From Plasmodiophora brassicae (lineage: Eukaryota; Endomyxa; Phytomyxea; Plasmodiophorida; Plasmodiophoridae), in contig JASFAU010000006.1 of assembly GCA_039704465.1 (NCBI GenBank), positions 186,001 through 250,000 on the forward strand: a stretch of DNA of 64,000 bases, in the 5' to 3' direction. The position numbers and the translations under genes were made by a program. Shown in pieces: positions 1-11,282 of this stretch. The notes beneath the pieces are model-generated. The model had not been told where the DNA came from. It did no database searches and worked only from the letters and a program-made list of their open reading frames with translations. Positions within the stretch are counted from its first letter, which is position 1. Each line of letters opens with the position of its first letter.

Positions 1-77
1 TCGTGAATAACTGTCCGTAGACATTAAAATAGGGGTCAACACTTGCGCTAGGGCCTAGTGTTAGAGTACGAGGAATA

Positions 78-1278
78 TCAGCGGAAAAGGGACTGCGCTG
101 CTTCGTCGGCAATACGACGAGCTTTCGGATGGAGGCCAGGATCAGTCGACATGTCCAAAATGAAATCGCGGAATTCACCGCGGTCCTGCTGACCTTGCAG
201 AAGTTCGAAGGCGGTGCTGGACAATGAGACGGAAATAGGTCAGGACGGGATCCCCGTCCTGAATGACATCGTCGTATTGAACAATCGGACGCCTCTTCTC
301 TCCCACTGGGCCTTCGTCAGGGCCTGTCAATGAGTACAGTTCCTAGCCACGAGCGGCAAAAGTAATCAAGTCGTCTGATGGGACGACGTCTGTCCAGTAT
401 CGATGCCCAAGCATGAACTCCACAAGGCGCACGCGTCCTCCACGACACGCCTTGTCAAGCCAGAATACCCTCCACTCGTGCGAAGTTTTGCATCATGAAA
501 GGTTCGGAAATCCTACTGGGAGGGGTGCTTTCAACAACAAGTCAACGCAATTCGGCGGCAAGATAAGCGTGTAGTTCCTCTAGGTCATGTAGTTCCTCTG
601 GGTCATGTATTTCCTCTGGGTCATGTATTTCCTCTGGGTCATGTAATTCCTCTGGGTCATGTAGTTCCTCTGGGTCATGTAGTTCTTCTGGGTCATGTCG
701 AAGGTCACGCAGTGGGCACATCTTCTGCGCGCCGGCAGTCCTGCATTGAACCCGCATTTACCAGGTACAGTACACTTATACGGCGGATATCAACGAGGAA
801 GCCATGCACCATGTCCTCTTTCAATGCATACATGAATGGAAACGAATGAACCAGGGCCTCTGATCAACGTGAAACGCTTCCAATGCTGCCATCAGAATGT
901 CGACGGAATCTGTCTCAACCGCTGAGCATAGTCTAGGTACCGTGAATCGGACGCGGTTCACTGATTGCGGTAAACCGAGACTTTGATGGGCCAGTCGTCA
1001 ACGGAACATATTGAAGGGACGGTGCCAGGGTCAATACTCGCATCGAAGCGTTGAATAGCACGAAGCGCCGGCTGGTGCCCAATCACGCACGACATGTACT
1101 TGGAGGAGATTAAGTTCTCAGCCGGGAACGCTCCGTTGCCGAATACGGGACAACTGAGCAGTGCGTCGATGGCTAGAGAGGCGCGTTCACTGGGCAAGTC
1201 GACAAAAAGGAGAAGTGCCCGAAGGCTGTCATAGCGAAAGCGATGCCAAAGTTTGGCGGACAGCGTCAACGTATCCAA
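78..1278 (-). CDS. multi-exon hypothetical protein, ankyrin-like, boundaries approximate
   Basis: Several stretches on the minus strand read as protein. One near 1280-960 includes ALLLFVDLPSERASLAIDAL. One near 900 reads LCSAVETDSVDILMAAL, and one near 480-350 reads HEWRVFWLDKACRGGRVRLV. The last ends in PKARRIADEAAQSLFR with a stop at 78. The pieces lie in different frames, as expected for exons separated by short introns. The helix-turn pattern (LDKACRGGRVRLVEFMLGH) resembles degenerate ankyrin units, but no canonical repeat is complete. An 18-bp tandem repeat at 571-696 may be in-frame coding (HDPEEL units). I could not fix every splice site or the start codon, which may lie upstream of 1278. 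It could also be two genes. Confidence 0.38.
571..696. repeat. 18-bp tandem repeat, seven units
   Basis: Seven nearly identical 18-bp units (gtagttcctctgggtcat and variants) follow one another. Read on the minus strand they encode the hexapeptide HDPEEL/HDPEEI, an acidic repeat. Unit length is a multiple of three, and the third-base changes leave the peptide almost unchanged, which suggests it lies inside a coding exon. Unit number is likely to vary between strains. Confidence 0.8.
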
Positions 1279-1563
1279 ATCGATTGGGCGATCATGACGA
1301 AAGGAGTGTATGTGGCTGGATACTTGGCTACGGGGACGCGGGCTGTTCCGACGTGAACCCGTTCCCCGCAGTCGACTTGTCAGATGCGTCCGTCTGGTTC
1401 ACCAGATCAGAATGCCTAAACGAACGGTGAGTCGTGCTGCGAACTGCTGACCATCCAGTCCTACTTTATCGCTGCAACTGCGGCATGCACGAGACGTTTC
1501 AGAATCCGGACTTCGCGTCTGGTCCTTCACAGAGCACGTTAGCATCGGACATAGATACGCACC

Positions 1564-3787
1564 TCATCCAACTAGAATACTGTACCCGGCAGGCGTGTCT
1601 GTGGAGTCATTGTTGACACCCTCGTCAATCCGGTCCACAAGGTAGGCGATCTTGGACTCGAGGATGACGCGAAGCGCCGCGCGTTCCTTTAGGTGTATCG
1701 CCAGCTTCTCGGCAACCATTGCGTTCTCCTCGCAGCGTTTCCGGAGCATGGCGTTCTCCGCCCTCAGCATCTCCACCAGCGGCGTCGACGCGTTCTCTTG
1801 CAGCCTCCTCACGTTCGTCGTCTTCTGGTCCAACGCGTTCTCTATCGCCCGATGCTCCTTATCGTATTTCTGTAATTCGACCTGCAACGACAGAATCTCC
1901 ACCGCGGCATCAGCAACGACGCCTTTGCAAGACGGGTACAACGTACCGCAGAGTCCCGATCGTTCAATCGATTCGTCAGCTGGATCATGATGTCGCGCTG
2001 CTTGATGAGAAGCTGCTGGTACCTGACGATCTGTTCCTCGTTGGATATCGACGTGACGCCCTCGTCACTGGCCGCTGTCAGCGATTGCAGACGTCCTTCC
2101 ATCGCACGACGGTCCCGATCCGCTGACGCCAGCGACGCCTGCAACCGTTCCAGGTCGGCCTGGGTCGCTTGCTGGTCGCGTTCCGCCTCGCGGCGTTGCT
2201 CCCGAACATCGCTGACCAGTTTTGATGCCGACCGACTCGAGAGCTCCAGACGCAACCGGCACAGCTCGCGCTCGTAGCGCTTCAGTAGCGCCTTCTCGTC
2301 CAGGTTCTCATTGACACACGGCTGGTTCCTGATGTTCTTGGCGCGGTTCGCAAACTGTAACGTGGACAGCGATTCGCTGAACGCATCCAAGGCAGGCGAG
2401 ATGCACGCCAGCACTACAGACGTCGCAGGTAAGTGACAATTGCCATCACAGAACGGGCGTAACAATGGCCAGCGTACTCGTCGTGCAGCAGTTTCCGCCT
2501 AGCGAGTCCTCGAGGATGCGTGTCAGCTTCGAATCCTGGATGTCGTGACGTTAGAACAGGGCGTCGCTGACCCGAGAGGTGATATCCAACCCTATACGGT
2601 ATGTGGGTGCGCTGCTTGCTGGTTAGCGCTGAGATGACGTTGCCCAATGCTGATAGTGACTGATTGATCTTCTTCGATTCTTCCAGTCGTTGACCAGTGG
2701 ATCCGGATATGCCAACCCGTTCCGATCCGGCGAGGTCGATCAAGTTTAGCTTACCGACTGCAAGAAAACGTCAGCGTCCAATGCATCAACAGGCCTGAGA
2801 CAATGGACACACCCTTGCGGGACTGGTCCAGGTCGAGCTGTTCAACGGTAATCGTGAACACGGCATGCGATCTCGACGAAATCGCATTGATCCGAGTCGC
2901 GCTCGTCGCCCGGCTTGCAGCGCCCCTCCTCATGAGATCTGAGGGGTCGTTAGGGAAGCCACCGATCGTCATACAGGAACGGGGACGGACCGTAGACGTC
3001 GTTGGGCGACGCGACCACCCATTCGGATAACCCATCCACGAAGAGCCCCTTTTTCTTATCTTCACGAATCGGCAATGGAGCGCGCGACGGGGCTAGCAGA
3101 TCTTTGATGACTTCATTGTAGATCTGCAGGTAGCTGGCGCGAACGGTGAACTGCGACCCGCTCCCGTTCGCGTTCTCCTCAATGTCTATGCACGAACGAG
3201 CGTCAGGGCGCGGTCACCTATCAGACACGTTTCCTACAGGAAAACAGCTGGTGGGTGGCACGAGAGATGATGCCGCGATGCTTCGAGTCCCGGTCGTTCG
3301 ATAGAAGCGTGTCGCCCTCCATGGACCAAGTCTTGCCTGTGCCTGTCTGGCCATAGGCTAGGACGCTGGCATTGTATCCCTGAAGGGTCCGCATAACGGC
3401 CGCCTTGGCGGTGCCCTCGTACACGTCCGCCTGAGCATCATCGGGCCCGAATACGTTATCGAACGTGAACACCTGCTTGGAGACGACCGTGTCGTCGTAC
3501 GCCTCCTCGAGAAGACAGATCTGGCGGCGGCCACTGAAGCGACACAAGTCAGGCAGGAAGCCGTACCACAGAGCTAATACCGTGTACCTGTCGAGTTGGA
3601 CAATGCTTCGGTATGGGCGAGGGCCGTTTAGCTCGCGGGGGACAGGCGGGCGTACACGAATGGCGACCGTGAAATGGTGAGGCGCGACCTCGTTATCTGC
3701 GACGGCAGTACTACTGGCTGCCTGCTGTCGTGCCGACCCGAGTAACGCTGACGACGCCGACAATGATGATGCCGACAGCATCCTCAT
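1564..3787 (-). CDS. kinesin-like protein, N-terminal motor
   Basis: A microtubule motor ATPase split over at least five exons. The start chosen is the ATG at 3787, giving [16 protein letters not shown]. In order are a motor start ([13 protein letters not shown]), the P-loop [16 protein letters not shown] near 3330, switch I ([13 protein letters not shown]) near 2870, switch II ([10 protein letters not shown]) near 2730, the [15 protein letters not shown] segment and ANRAKNI. These are followed by a neck and long coiled coil ending at the stop at 1564. One intron, between PYR and DSKLTR, has a textbook CTAAC branch site, and a second follows GGNCCTT. The ANRAKNI...[10 protein letters not shown] neck is typical of plus-end motors of the kinesin-2/Osm3-like or related protist families. 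I cannot assign the subfamily. The tail carries no domain I recognise. Confidence 0.9.
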
Positions 3788-4035
3788 GAACTCCGGCGTA
3801 TACACCAGTGTGTGTACAGACGACGCCTAACGCCCAATTACTGAGCACAGATCCCCCCGCCCGTGATCGCAAGGAGGCGAAGTACCCGGTGCGTACCAGG
3901 AACCGGTCACAGGGGGATCTCTGCTGTGCCGACACTGAACGCACCGTGCGCCTCGAGAATCAGTACGAGTCCAACTGTTCGACGGCAAGTATTCTACGTG
4001 AGACTGTCCCAACGACCCCGCTACCTTCGTCGCGT

Positions 4036-5507
4036 TTACCTACATTTCTTAGCGTACAGGTTGAGAGCAACTTGCCGAGCAGAAGCAGGCAGGTCCTCCG
4101 TTGATAGGTGACCCCAGTAGGTGCCAAGCAGCGAATACGATGTTGCAGGTGGTGTGGCGACGGATGCCGGCAGCGCCAACATTCCGCACTCGGGAACATG
4201 CCTGAAAACCTCATCGATTCGCATATCACGTACTACGGAAGGACTGAGCACTGTCGCAATCGTTAGTGACGGTGGCTCCACTTACCGTCTTCAACCGTAG
4301 CGAAAGGCGCCGCCAGGCAGGTCGGTGGCATGTAAGTTCGCGAGAATGTCAGGACGGGCCTCGATACGTTGTAATTATCCTGGGACCAAGTCGCCCACTT
4401 TCCGCTGTCGACCAAGACGCGGACAATTCCCGATTGGTGTAGGACACCAAACAGAACGGTCAGGATGACGGTATGGATGACAATCAAGGCCTTCGAATAC
4501 TTGCCAATCGAAGCGTGAAAGTCTCCCAGGAGGATCGCGACGGGAACAGACAGAGGAAGCAGGAAACGCGGCTCTTGATGCGGGAATATTGACAGCACGA
4601 TGGTGCCACTCACGATCGTCCCTAACGCAAGTGTCCTGAGTGCATCTCCGCCTTTCTGCCTTCTTCGTACTGCATAGCCGGCACCCAGGAGGACCGCGGG
4701 CCCGAACAGCAATGGCAAATTGACAACAGCATGCGTCCAACGTGGATGCAGCCCATGGTGAGCCAAATTCTCGGTCTTGCTGTTGTACTTCAGGTTGTTC
4801 AATATCGTCAACGTGGATGACTGCCACCCATGCTCCAACGTCAGCGTTCCGAAGAACAGGGAGTCGGCCACGACGTGAACGATGACAGTCGTTACAAATG
4901 CGAACGCAGCAACGGCCACGTTCGCATGACTACGACGCCATCGGTACAAAAGGTACAGACCAGAAGGGAGCGCGAACGCAGGAAACGTAATGCGACTGAA
5001 TATGCCAGCGGCACAAGCGCAGCCGAACAGCGCAGGCGATTGGCCACGGATCGCCTCCAGCAGAGCAAAACCGAGGTAGATCGCCTCGACTGAGTTGGAG
5101 AAGGGACGAATCTGAATGACGAGAACGGGCCAGAGCATGGCGAACGAGATGAGATATGGGATAGGAGGGCGGCCCGTCGCCCGGCACACCCGGTACAGAA
5201 CGTAGTCCAAGACGAACGAATACGCCAGCATGGTGAGACGGATGGAATAAAACAGCTGTTTGCCATACAGTTCGATTCCGAACAGGCGCCCCAGCAAAGG
5301 GACGGCACATACGACGACGGGGGTCACCACCGACCGGATCGGGGCGTCCGACGAGAACTCCCACGACCGTACGCCGCCCATCAGGACCTCGACGGACTGG
5401 AACCATTCGTCCGGATGCACAAACCCGGTGGAGAACACGGCCAGCGCGGCACGCGTCGCCCACAGCACGCCCAGAGCAACTTCGGCACGACCCACCTGAC
5501 GCATCAT
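4036..5507 (-). CDS. PIGZ: GPI mannosyltransferase 4 (PIG-Z/SMP3, GT22)
   Basis: An ER membrane enzyme that adds the fourth mannose to the GPI anchor precursor from dolichol-phosphate-mannose. The product is 478 residues from exons 5507-4286 and 4250-4036, joined by a 35-nt intron that has GTAAGT, a CTAAC branch site and a CAG end. The GT22 signature HPDEWFQS lies in the first lumenal loop after a membrane segment. HPQEPRFLLPL, typical of the PIG-B/PIG-Z/ALG9 family, lies in the middle, and many hydrophobic helices follow. The short second exon (FRHVPECGMLALPA, then WGHLSTEDLPA) matches the family C-terminus. HPDE(W/F/H)FQS favours PIG-Z/SMP3 over PIG-B. The next gene in the opposite sense is far away, so no shared promoter is evident. 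Confidence 0.85.
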
Positions 5508-6361
5508 CCGGCCGTTTGCAGATTGTACTGTAATAGTGACGGGCCCTCGGACGCCGTGCCGCCGCTGCTCGATCACCGCGTGCAAATCGTGGCTCGTGCC
5601 GATGCCTGAGGGGAAAGCTGCCTAAGCGTCAGGGTTACAGTCGCTCCGTCTGTGGACGCCTGATTGCGAGTCGTAACTCGCTCAACAAGCATGCCAAGGC
5701 GCATGCCGAGCATCGTGTCGTCTGCCCGTTCGATGGTTGACGAATTTCACCAATGGCGAAGGGCAAAGTTTCGTGTCCTCTCAAGGCCATAAGGGAGGGG
5801 CGTCCCAGATATGGTGCTGCTCGATGTCGGCGGAAGCTATGGGCAGGACCTCTGGTCGTCACCGACGATGCATTTCGAGCGGGCAATTCCAAGAAACTGC
5901 CATTGAACTGCCTTGCACATATACGGACAACATTCAATGACGATTTAAGCGTCAATGTACGTGTGGTGTTCTTGGGATTAAGTTACCTTATGCCATGTGA
6001 TGCAGGCCGTTCTAGTCGACTGTCATACAGGCCATTAGAAAGGCGTTGGGTCTAAACAGCGGCGTTCCGAAGAAGTTATTAGGCAAATAGCCATGAAGCT
6101 GGAAAAGAACGAATCGTGCAAGACGCCAGACCGGATCTTTCCGAGAAGGGATCAGATGAAGATATCGAGGTCGTTTCAATTCGTCAGCATCCTTACGTGC
6201 TCGTATTCGCTATCTAGGATCTGTCTCGAGATGCAATGCTGTCGGTGCAGGATGTTCGAAACATCCAACCAACTTCAATGGACTATTTGACGAGAGAGAG
6301 ATTGGAGTACTCTTTGACGTCCATTTGTTCTCACAGAGCGGACGGTGCCACTGTTGCCCGT
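5508..6361. other. intergenic, no supportable gene
   Basis: About 850 bp between two minus-strand genes. Several open frames of about 100 codons exist on both strands (for example near 5753-6055), but they overlap in conflicting frames, show no domain and have no convincing intron signals. The region must hold the promoter of the PIG-Z gene. I see no RNA gene or repeat in it. Confidence 0.5.
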
Positions 6362-6834
6362 TCATATATTGCGGTCTGTGCCACACATTTCACATGACGG
6401 TAGGAAGATGGAGTTATGGAATGTGCACGCGGGGCACGCCCATCCGCCGTCATCGATCTTGATGTCATCGAGAATGGGTTGCCGGGACACATGCGCCGTG
6501 GTTATCCAGTCGGCCAGCGATGGTGCCGCACATGGGGCGCTGCGTTCGTTCCCTGTGTAGTGTTCGGCAGATATACTGGCTTGCTCATCAGCACTAGCGG
6601 AGAGAATGTTCTGAACGCGTCCAACTGTGCCATCGCGAAGGCGTACTTTGATACCTACGGCACACTGGTATTCAGTGGGCAAACGGTGACCCGGCGACTC
6701 CATCGACCTCTCGGGTGCCTCTGCTTGTTCGTCAGTATCTCTTCGACGACGCCGTCAGTCAGCCTGCCGGTCTGCTGATCGCATTTCTTGACGATTTGGA
6801 CGCGAGCGCCGACCCGCACGCTCCGCCGATCCAT
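6362..6834 (-). CDS. DUF2196 (YwbE-like) plus RanBP2-type zinc finger protein
   Basis: A 139-residue protein from exons 6834-6708 and 6654-6362, with a 53-nt intron starting GTCGAT and ending GTAG. Residues 5-55 read GARVQIVKKCDQQTGRLTDG followed, across the splice, by RGIKVRLRDGTVGRVQNIL. This is the conserved YwbE/DUF2196 pattern found in bacteria, fungi and plants, function unknown. The C-terminus is a RanBP2-type finger, WACPACTFHN...CEMCG, with four cysteines; such fingers bind ubiquitin or single-stranded RNA. The ATG at 6834 gives a DUF2196 of normal length. The splice is supported because it restores the continuous HP-R-GIKVRL motif. The role is not known; an RNA-linked function is inference from the finger. 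Confidence 0.8.
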
Positions 6835-6907
6835 CCACTAACACACCTGTGCGCGACGCGGACGATGAGGGATTCGCCATCCATCACATGGATCGTCGTT
6901 TATCACG

Positions 6908-7123
6908 TTAGACGTCCTCGGAGCAGCAGCCGACGGTGGTGCGGCCGCCTCCGCAGGCGGGCGAGCAGCTGATCCAGAGCGCGTAGATAATGCCCGGCAC
7001 CCAGAAAAAGATGGACAGAATGATCGACAGGCACAGGTCGAACCCGCAGCCGCGCTGCAGGAAGACGGCCAACGGCGGCAGGATGAAGCACAGGATGATG
7101 TTGATAACGCCGACTTGCCCCAT
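6908..7123 (-). CDS. Pmp3/UPF0057 family small membrane proteolipid
   Basis: A 71-residue protein. Two hydrophobic helices flank the family signature: IILCFILPPLAVFLQRGCGF, then LSIILSIFFWVPGIIYALWI. The P-PLAVFL-RGC motif and the WxPGIIYAL motif are diagnostic of the Pmp3/RCI2 stress-inducible plasma-membrane peptides, whose yeast member affects membrane potential and cation tolerance. Family members usually stop soon after the second helix. Here a cysteine-rich tail (CSPACGGGRTTVGCCSEDV) is added, which could be palmitoylated or bind metal. Single exon, ATG at 7123. Confidence 0.9.
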   Translation of the reverse strand: MGQVGVINIILCFILPPLAVFLQRGCGFDLCLSIILSIFFWVPGIIYALWISCSPACGGGRTTVGCCSEDV

Positions 7124-7415
7124 TGCTTATCGATTAACGCGCTGTTCTAACACTGGCGAGGACCGAGTCTCATCCCTAGCCACGAAATGACGGGCACTGG
7201 ATCTGATGCACGACCATGACTCATCACTGTGTGGGTGGGTCACATGGACCACTCACACGATGACGCAACGGTATCCAAATCTCGTGCGACTTGACGCATT
7301 GGGAGTGTGACCCGACCATCCGACAGCATCGTCAACGATGCCAGACGGAGCAGGAAGTGCCCCACCTGTCTTTAGCGAACGGGTGGGATCGTGCGGTGGT
7401 TGAATGCAGCACTTG

Positions 7416-8368
7416 CTATTCTTTAACATCACTACTATCCGTTTCCGGATCGAGTATGAGCATCTTTCGACGAGCTCGATTCCGACGCCGCATCTGCCGG
7501 ACGATCAGATCTCGCGCTTCAGCCTTGGTGACCATGTCGTGAATCACAGTGAGGAGCTGCGGGCATCGAACATGACGGTCGGTGAGGCGAATTGTGAAAT
7601 GGGGACTGCGCTCCCATTCTGCTTCAGCCGTCTTCAGGATCACGCGAACGCCGACGTCCTTGTCGCCTAGCTTGACGAAGTACCTGTCGGCAACGGTGCA
7701 CTGTGGCTGGAGCTCGGCCCCGATCAATGGGACCCTCGGACAGAATATCTTAATGATGTGGTCGGTGTTTGATGCAAATGTAGCCGCCGTTTCTGCGAAT
7801 ACCAAGACCATGTCGTTGAAGCATTCTTTCGGGCAGAAATTTCTCTCAGCAGCGAGCATCTTCGTGCCAAACCTACGCCAACGGGACTCAGCAGCGACCT
7901 AGCACCATGACGAAACACTTACTGGAGAATAACGTGTCTCTTCCACTCGGTCTGTCGTTCCCTTGCGACGATTAGAACCTGATTCGTAGTGGCGTCTTCG
8001 TATATATCGAGCATGCACTTCAACGCGTCCGCCACCTTCCGATTATGGGCTTCGAGTCGCTCCATGATCTGGGATGCCAACAGGCCCAGTTGCCGAATTG
8101 TTAGCCTCCGTTTCCCGCTCGTTGAGCAAAACTCTTTGGCGTTGTCAGCAGTGAGGACGAAATCGTCCGGCACGTTCAGACTCTCCTCGAATTCGGAGTC
8201 GTCAGCAGGCGGCGGATGCTCACCTCTCATCTCGGGCGGCAACCGCAAAGGGTCCACCACGGTTCGCCTGGCAACGCAGGCACCTAAGGTCTGCGATAGA
8301 ACTGGCCGCTGGTACGCCAGTCCTGCCAGGCGTGTAGCGACTCGTGGCAGGCCCCGCAATACCGACAT
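7416..8368 (-). CDS. conserved-looking hypothetical protein, probable mitochondrial
   Basis: A 300-residue protein from exons 8368-7923 and 7872-7416, joined by a 50-nt intron (GTAAGT...GTAG); the joined length is an exact number of codons. The N-terminus from the ATG at 8368 (MSVLRGLPRVATRLAGLAYQ, continuing to VARRTVV) is rich in Arg, Ser and Ala and lacks acids, as in a mitochondrial presequence. The body is mixed alpha/beta without membrane helices, and a basic patch near the end reads VRQMRRRNRARRKM. I recognise no family. An earlier open frame start would remove the presequence-like beginning and is less likely. Confidence 0.6.
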
Positions 8369-8911
8369 GCTACACTGCCTGCTGCAACTGCGCGGCGCAG
8401 GTCGCGTGCAGTGTGCAGCTACTACAGCGGCGCTGTCCACCGCCTCTCTGAGCCACAGACCCGTGCCGGTCAAACGATACCGCCAACATCGCTGCCACGA
8501 AAGCGACCTGTAAGGAAGCGAATCCATGTCAACTGACGTACAGTGGGCATGTTACGATCCATTTATCTTCGAACGCGTGACCAGCCAAATGTGTCCCGCT
8601 GAAACCGTGGACAATTCAGTCTGTTTAACGGAACAAATCAACAAGAATGTATGCGGGGGCGATTCAATCAGACGGAAGCCCGCGTCACGAATCGGTCGTC
8701 CCGCCAACCAACGCCACCGACCTATAATGATGCTGAATCGGAACACGTCGGATTAGTTCGCGGGATTAATCGATCCGGAAATAATTTTCCGTTGTGCCCC
8801 GCTGACGTCTGTCGGCAATCGGCATTGGCACGTGGGTCGCGCGTATCGTCAGACAAAAGCGAACGTTAGTGGTGGCTGCGTCCCATCCCGCTCAATTCAT
8901 TAGGTGGCAAC
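8369..8911. promoter_or_regulatory. divergent intergenic region
   Basis: The minus-strand mitochondrial-type gene starts at 8368 and the plus-strand Vps55 gene starts at 8912, so this 543-bp stretch should contain both promoters. I see no clear TATA box, no repeat and no additional gene; the small open frames here conflict with one another. Confidence 0.4.
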
Positions 8912-9407
8912 ATGGGTCTCACCGAGGTGCTCATCGCCGGATTCGGCATGTCCCTCAGCATCGTCTTCTACTTCCTGTCCGCCATCCTTGATGGCACTTG
9001 GTGGAACTTCCTCGTCCTCAGTATGGCGCGCCTGCATTCTGGGTCGGCCGCGTCTGACAGTTCTGTAGTCCCACTGTTTCTAATGGCTATACCTATGCTG
9101 TTCTGTTTCGCCGACTCGCAGAATTATTCAGAGAAGTATGGCAATCTCGTCAATCCCTGAGGCAATGCGAGCGAGTACTGACTGGATCTTGTTCAACAGC
9201 GACGGCTGGCTAAACGCTGGGCAGTTCCTATCCGGATTCCTGGCTGTCTCCATCTTCGCTATCCCGTTGATGAATTTCCACCTCGGCGCCATCGTCACCC
9301 GGCAGCTGGCCTTCGGTCTAGCGGGCAATGTCTGTGCTATCGGCGCCATCGTCGGGTACTACGGCTGGCAGGCCTACAAGTCTGACTCCATTGGCGGCTT
9401 CATGTAA
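8912..9407 (+). CDS. VPS55: Vps55 family endosomal membrane protein
   Basis: A 127-residue, four-helix membrane protein from exons 8912-9020, 9069-9135 and 9200-9407. The introns are 48 and 64 nt, both starting GTATGG. The family pattern is visible: an N-terminal helix ending FYFLSAILDGTWWNFLVL, a second helix IPLFLMAIPMLFCF, a loop DGWLNAGQFLSGF and two further helices ending YYGWQAY. Yeast Vps55 acts with Vps68 in late-endosome to vacuole transport; OB-RGRP/LEPROT are the animal relatives. Length matches the family (about 130). The second splice is chosen because it keeps WLNAGQFLSGF in frame. Confidence 0.85.
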
Positions 9408-9462
9408 ATCCACCGAGTTGTTTCCTATTAACAGTTCGCGAGTTGCCCCGTTACGAATGAGT

Positions 9463-10399
9463 CTATGAGATTGAGCACTGGCCTCGTATCTCGTCAATCA
9501 GCTGTCGAATTTCTTGTTCACTTGCGCTTGGGATAGTGTTAACACGGGCGAGGCATTCGTCTACGTCGGCAATGGTGCGTAGCGTGCCGGCGCGGGTGCC
9601 TGCTCGCGTCAGACTCGTCCTCGGGGCGAGGTTTTCCAGCAGACTTTTCAACAGTCAGTCGACAACGCAGCAAAGTTTGGGATATGTTGCCCACCCATTA
9701 ACGCGGTCTAATTGACGTTGATCCTCTGGCGACACAATCGGTGGGAACTCGAACGATTCGTGCATGATTTCTTGCAACCTCCTGTCGAATCGGATATGTC
9801 AGTTCTTCTTGGTGCCCCGATTCGATCGTCGCTCTACCAACTTGTTCCTTTTACGGGAACTCTCTTGTGCTCGGGGCAACCGTTTGGTATTCGATTCAGT
9901 TTCGTCTGGCGTCTTCGTTTCCATGGCCGTGATATTCTTGTTGGAAGCCTGATCTGTGAGTTGACCGGGTAGACGATGAGGAGTGGCTTCGCAGGCCACG
10001 TCGACATCGATAGCAGTCAAGAAGATTGACTGTTCTGGCTCCGACTCATCGTGGCACCTGCGACGACCAATTGAGTACCCCCGTACATGTACGATAGCGC
10101 TGCCTACGGGTGAACGTCCGATTTGGAATCATGCTTGCGATGGAGACGGGCAGGTTCGGGACCCATTGCACATTCACTCTGTAACCTATGTGTTGAACTG
10201 TGAGCGAACCATAACCTTGCATACTGCACTCCTTGTACTGTTTCCAGTCCATTCGACGTGCATTATTCTGTTCCTCTAGGTCAGCGACTCGCGCCCGGGA
10301 CTCCCTTATGGCTGCCATGACGTCGTCATCGTCGTCGCCTGTCGACGGGGCGTGCAAGGTCAGAAGCGCTGGTAGCGGCGTCACCTCTCGAGTCGCCAT
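9463..10399 (-). CDS. multi-exon hypothetical protein, probably nuclear
   Basis: Three minus-strand coding-like segments. From the ATG at 10399 an acidic, coiled-coil-like start reads DDDDDVMAAIRESRARVADL and continues to EEQNN. A middle exon from about 10060 reads HDESEPEQSIFLTAIDVDV and later has a basic stretch SSRKRNKLVERRSNRG. A last segment, NTIPSASEQEIRQLIDEIRG, ends at the stop at 9463. The middle exon begins after a good acceptor (GTCGCAG). The basic stretch could be a nuclear localisation signal. Exact splice sites between the second and third segments are not fixed, and the last segment might be a separate gene. No family recognised. Confidence 0.4.
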
Positions 10400-10547
10400 C
10401 CTTACCGCTGCCCATTACCTTCATACCCAATCTTGCAAATCGACCCGTACCTATAAGAACGCGACGTCCGTGTTTCGAAGCGTATCGTCAGCAATCTCGA
10501 CGAGTGCTGATCTTATCCTGTATTGCGACAGTAGATGCGTCCCGATC

Positions 10548-11282
10548 TTACGACGTGTGGTCAGCCAGCTGTGAAACGATGGCTTCGAGCTGCTCAGGGG
10601 TGTGCAGAGTGAACTGGCGTTTGTCGGCGCTGATGACGGCGACCTCGACGTTTGTGCCGCTGATCTTCTCCTCCATGACCGTTTTCAGGATGGTCAGGGC
10701 CAGCTTCTCCGCCTCCGGCAGCGTCATCGTCGCGTTGTACTCCTCCTGAAGTGTCGACTGAGCGCCCTCCGAGGCCGCCCCAATCGCCTTGGCTTTGTAC
10801 CGGGTGTACGTCCCCGACGGGTCGGAATGGTACAGAACGGGTCCTTGGTCGTCGACACCGGCGACCAGCATGGCGACACCGAATGGTCGAGACATGCCGC
10901 CCCGTTCTTCACCGAATCCCAGCGCCAAATCGCAGACGCTCTGGGCGCAGGATTTGACGCTCAGCTTCTCGTTGTAGGTAAACCAGTGGTTTTGGCATTC
11001 GACACGGGCGTGTTCGACGAGCGTGCGCGCATCGGCGGTCAGACCGCTGATAGCCGTCCCGATATGCGAGTCGATCTCGACGATCTTCTGGATCGACGAC
11101 GGCTCCAACAGCTTGGACGCGACGCGCTTCTCGACGGCCAGGACGACGCCGTCCTTCACCTGGATGCCGATCGCCGTCGACCCGAGTTTGATCGCCTCCA
11201 TGGCGTATTCGACCTGGAACAGGCGCCCCTCCGGGCTGAACGTGTTGACGCCCTGGTCATAGTCGCTTCGCGTCAGGAACAT
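10548..11282 (-). CDS. PSMA5: 20S proteasome subunit alpha type-5
   Basis: A 244-residue alpha-ring subunit of the 20S proteasome, single exon. The start [20 protein letters not shown] at 11282 is the conserved alpha-5 N-terminus, although the frame stays open a further 55 codons upstream. Next come [20 protein letters not shown] (the alpha signature) and [16 protein letters not shown]. Near the C-terminus are a [13 protein letters not shown] segment and [12 protein letters not shown]. Length and motifs fit alpha-5 closely. Alpha subunits are non-catalytic and gate the chamber. Confidence 0.97.
   Translation of the reverse strand: MFLTRSDYDQGVNTFSPEGRLFQVEYAMEAIKLGSTAIGIQVKDGVVLAVEKRVASKLLEPSSIQKIVEIDSHIGTAISGLTADARTLVEHARVECQNHWFTYNEKLSVKSCAQSVCDLALGFGEERGGMSRPFGVAMLVAGVDDQGPVLYHSDPSGTYTRYKAKAIGAASEGAQSTLQEEYNATMTLPEAEKLALTILKTVMEEKISGTNVEVAVISADKRQFTLHTPEQLEAIVSQLADHTS

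Noticed and set aside
571..696. CRISPR-like array
   Set aside because: The repeat is contiguous without spacers, codes in frame, and the DNA is eukaryotic.
5753..6055. About 100-codon plus-strand frame, with an overlapping minus-strand one
   Set aside because: The two conflict, neither shows a domain or splice signals, and both look like chance frames.
7201..7415. tRNA or other structured RNA gene between Pmp3 and the mitochondrial-type gene
   Set aside because: I looked for cloverleaf features and the conserved GTTCGAATC-type arm and found none; no RNA gene in the window is supported.
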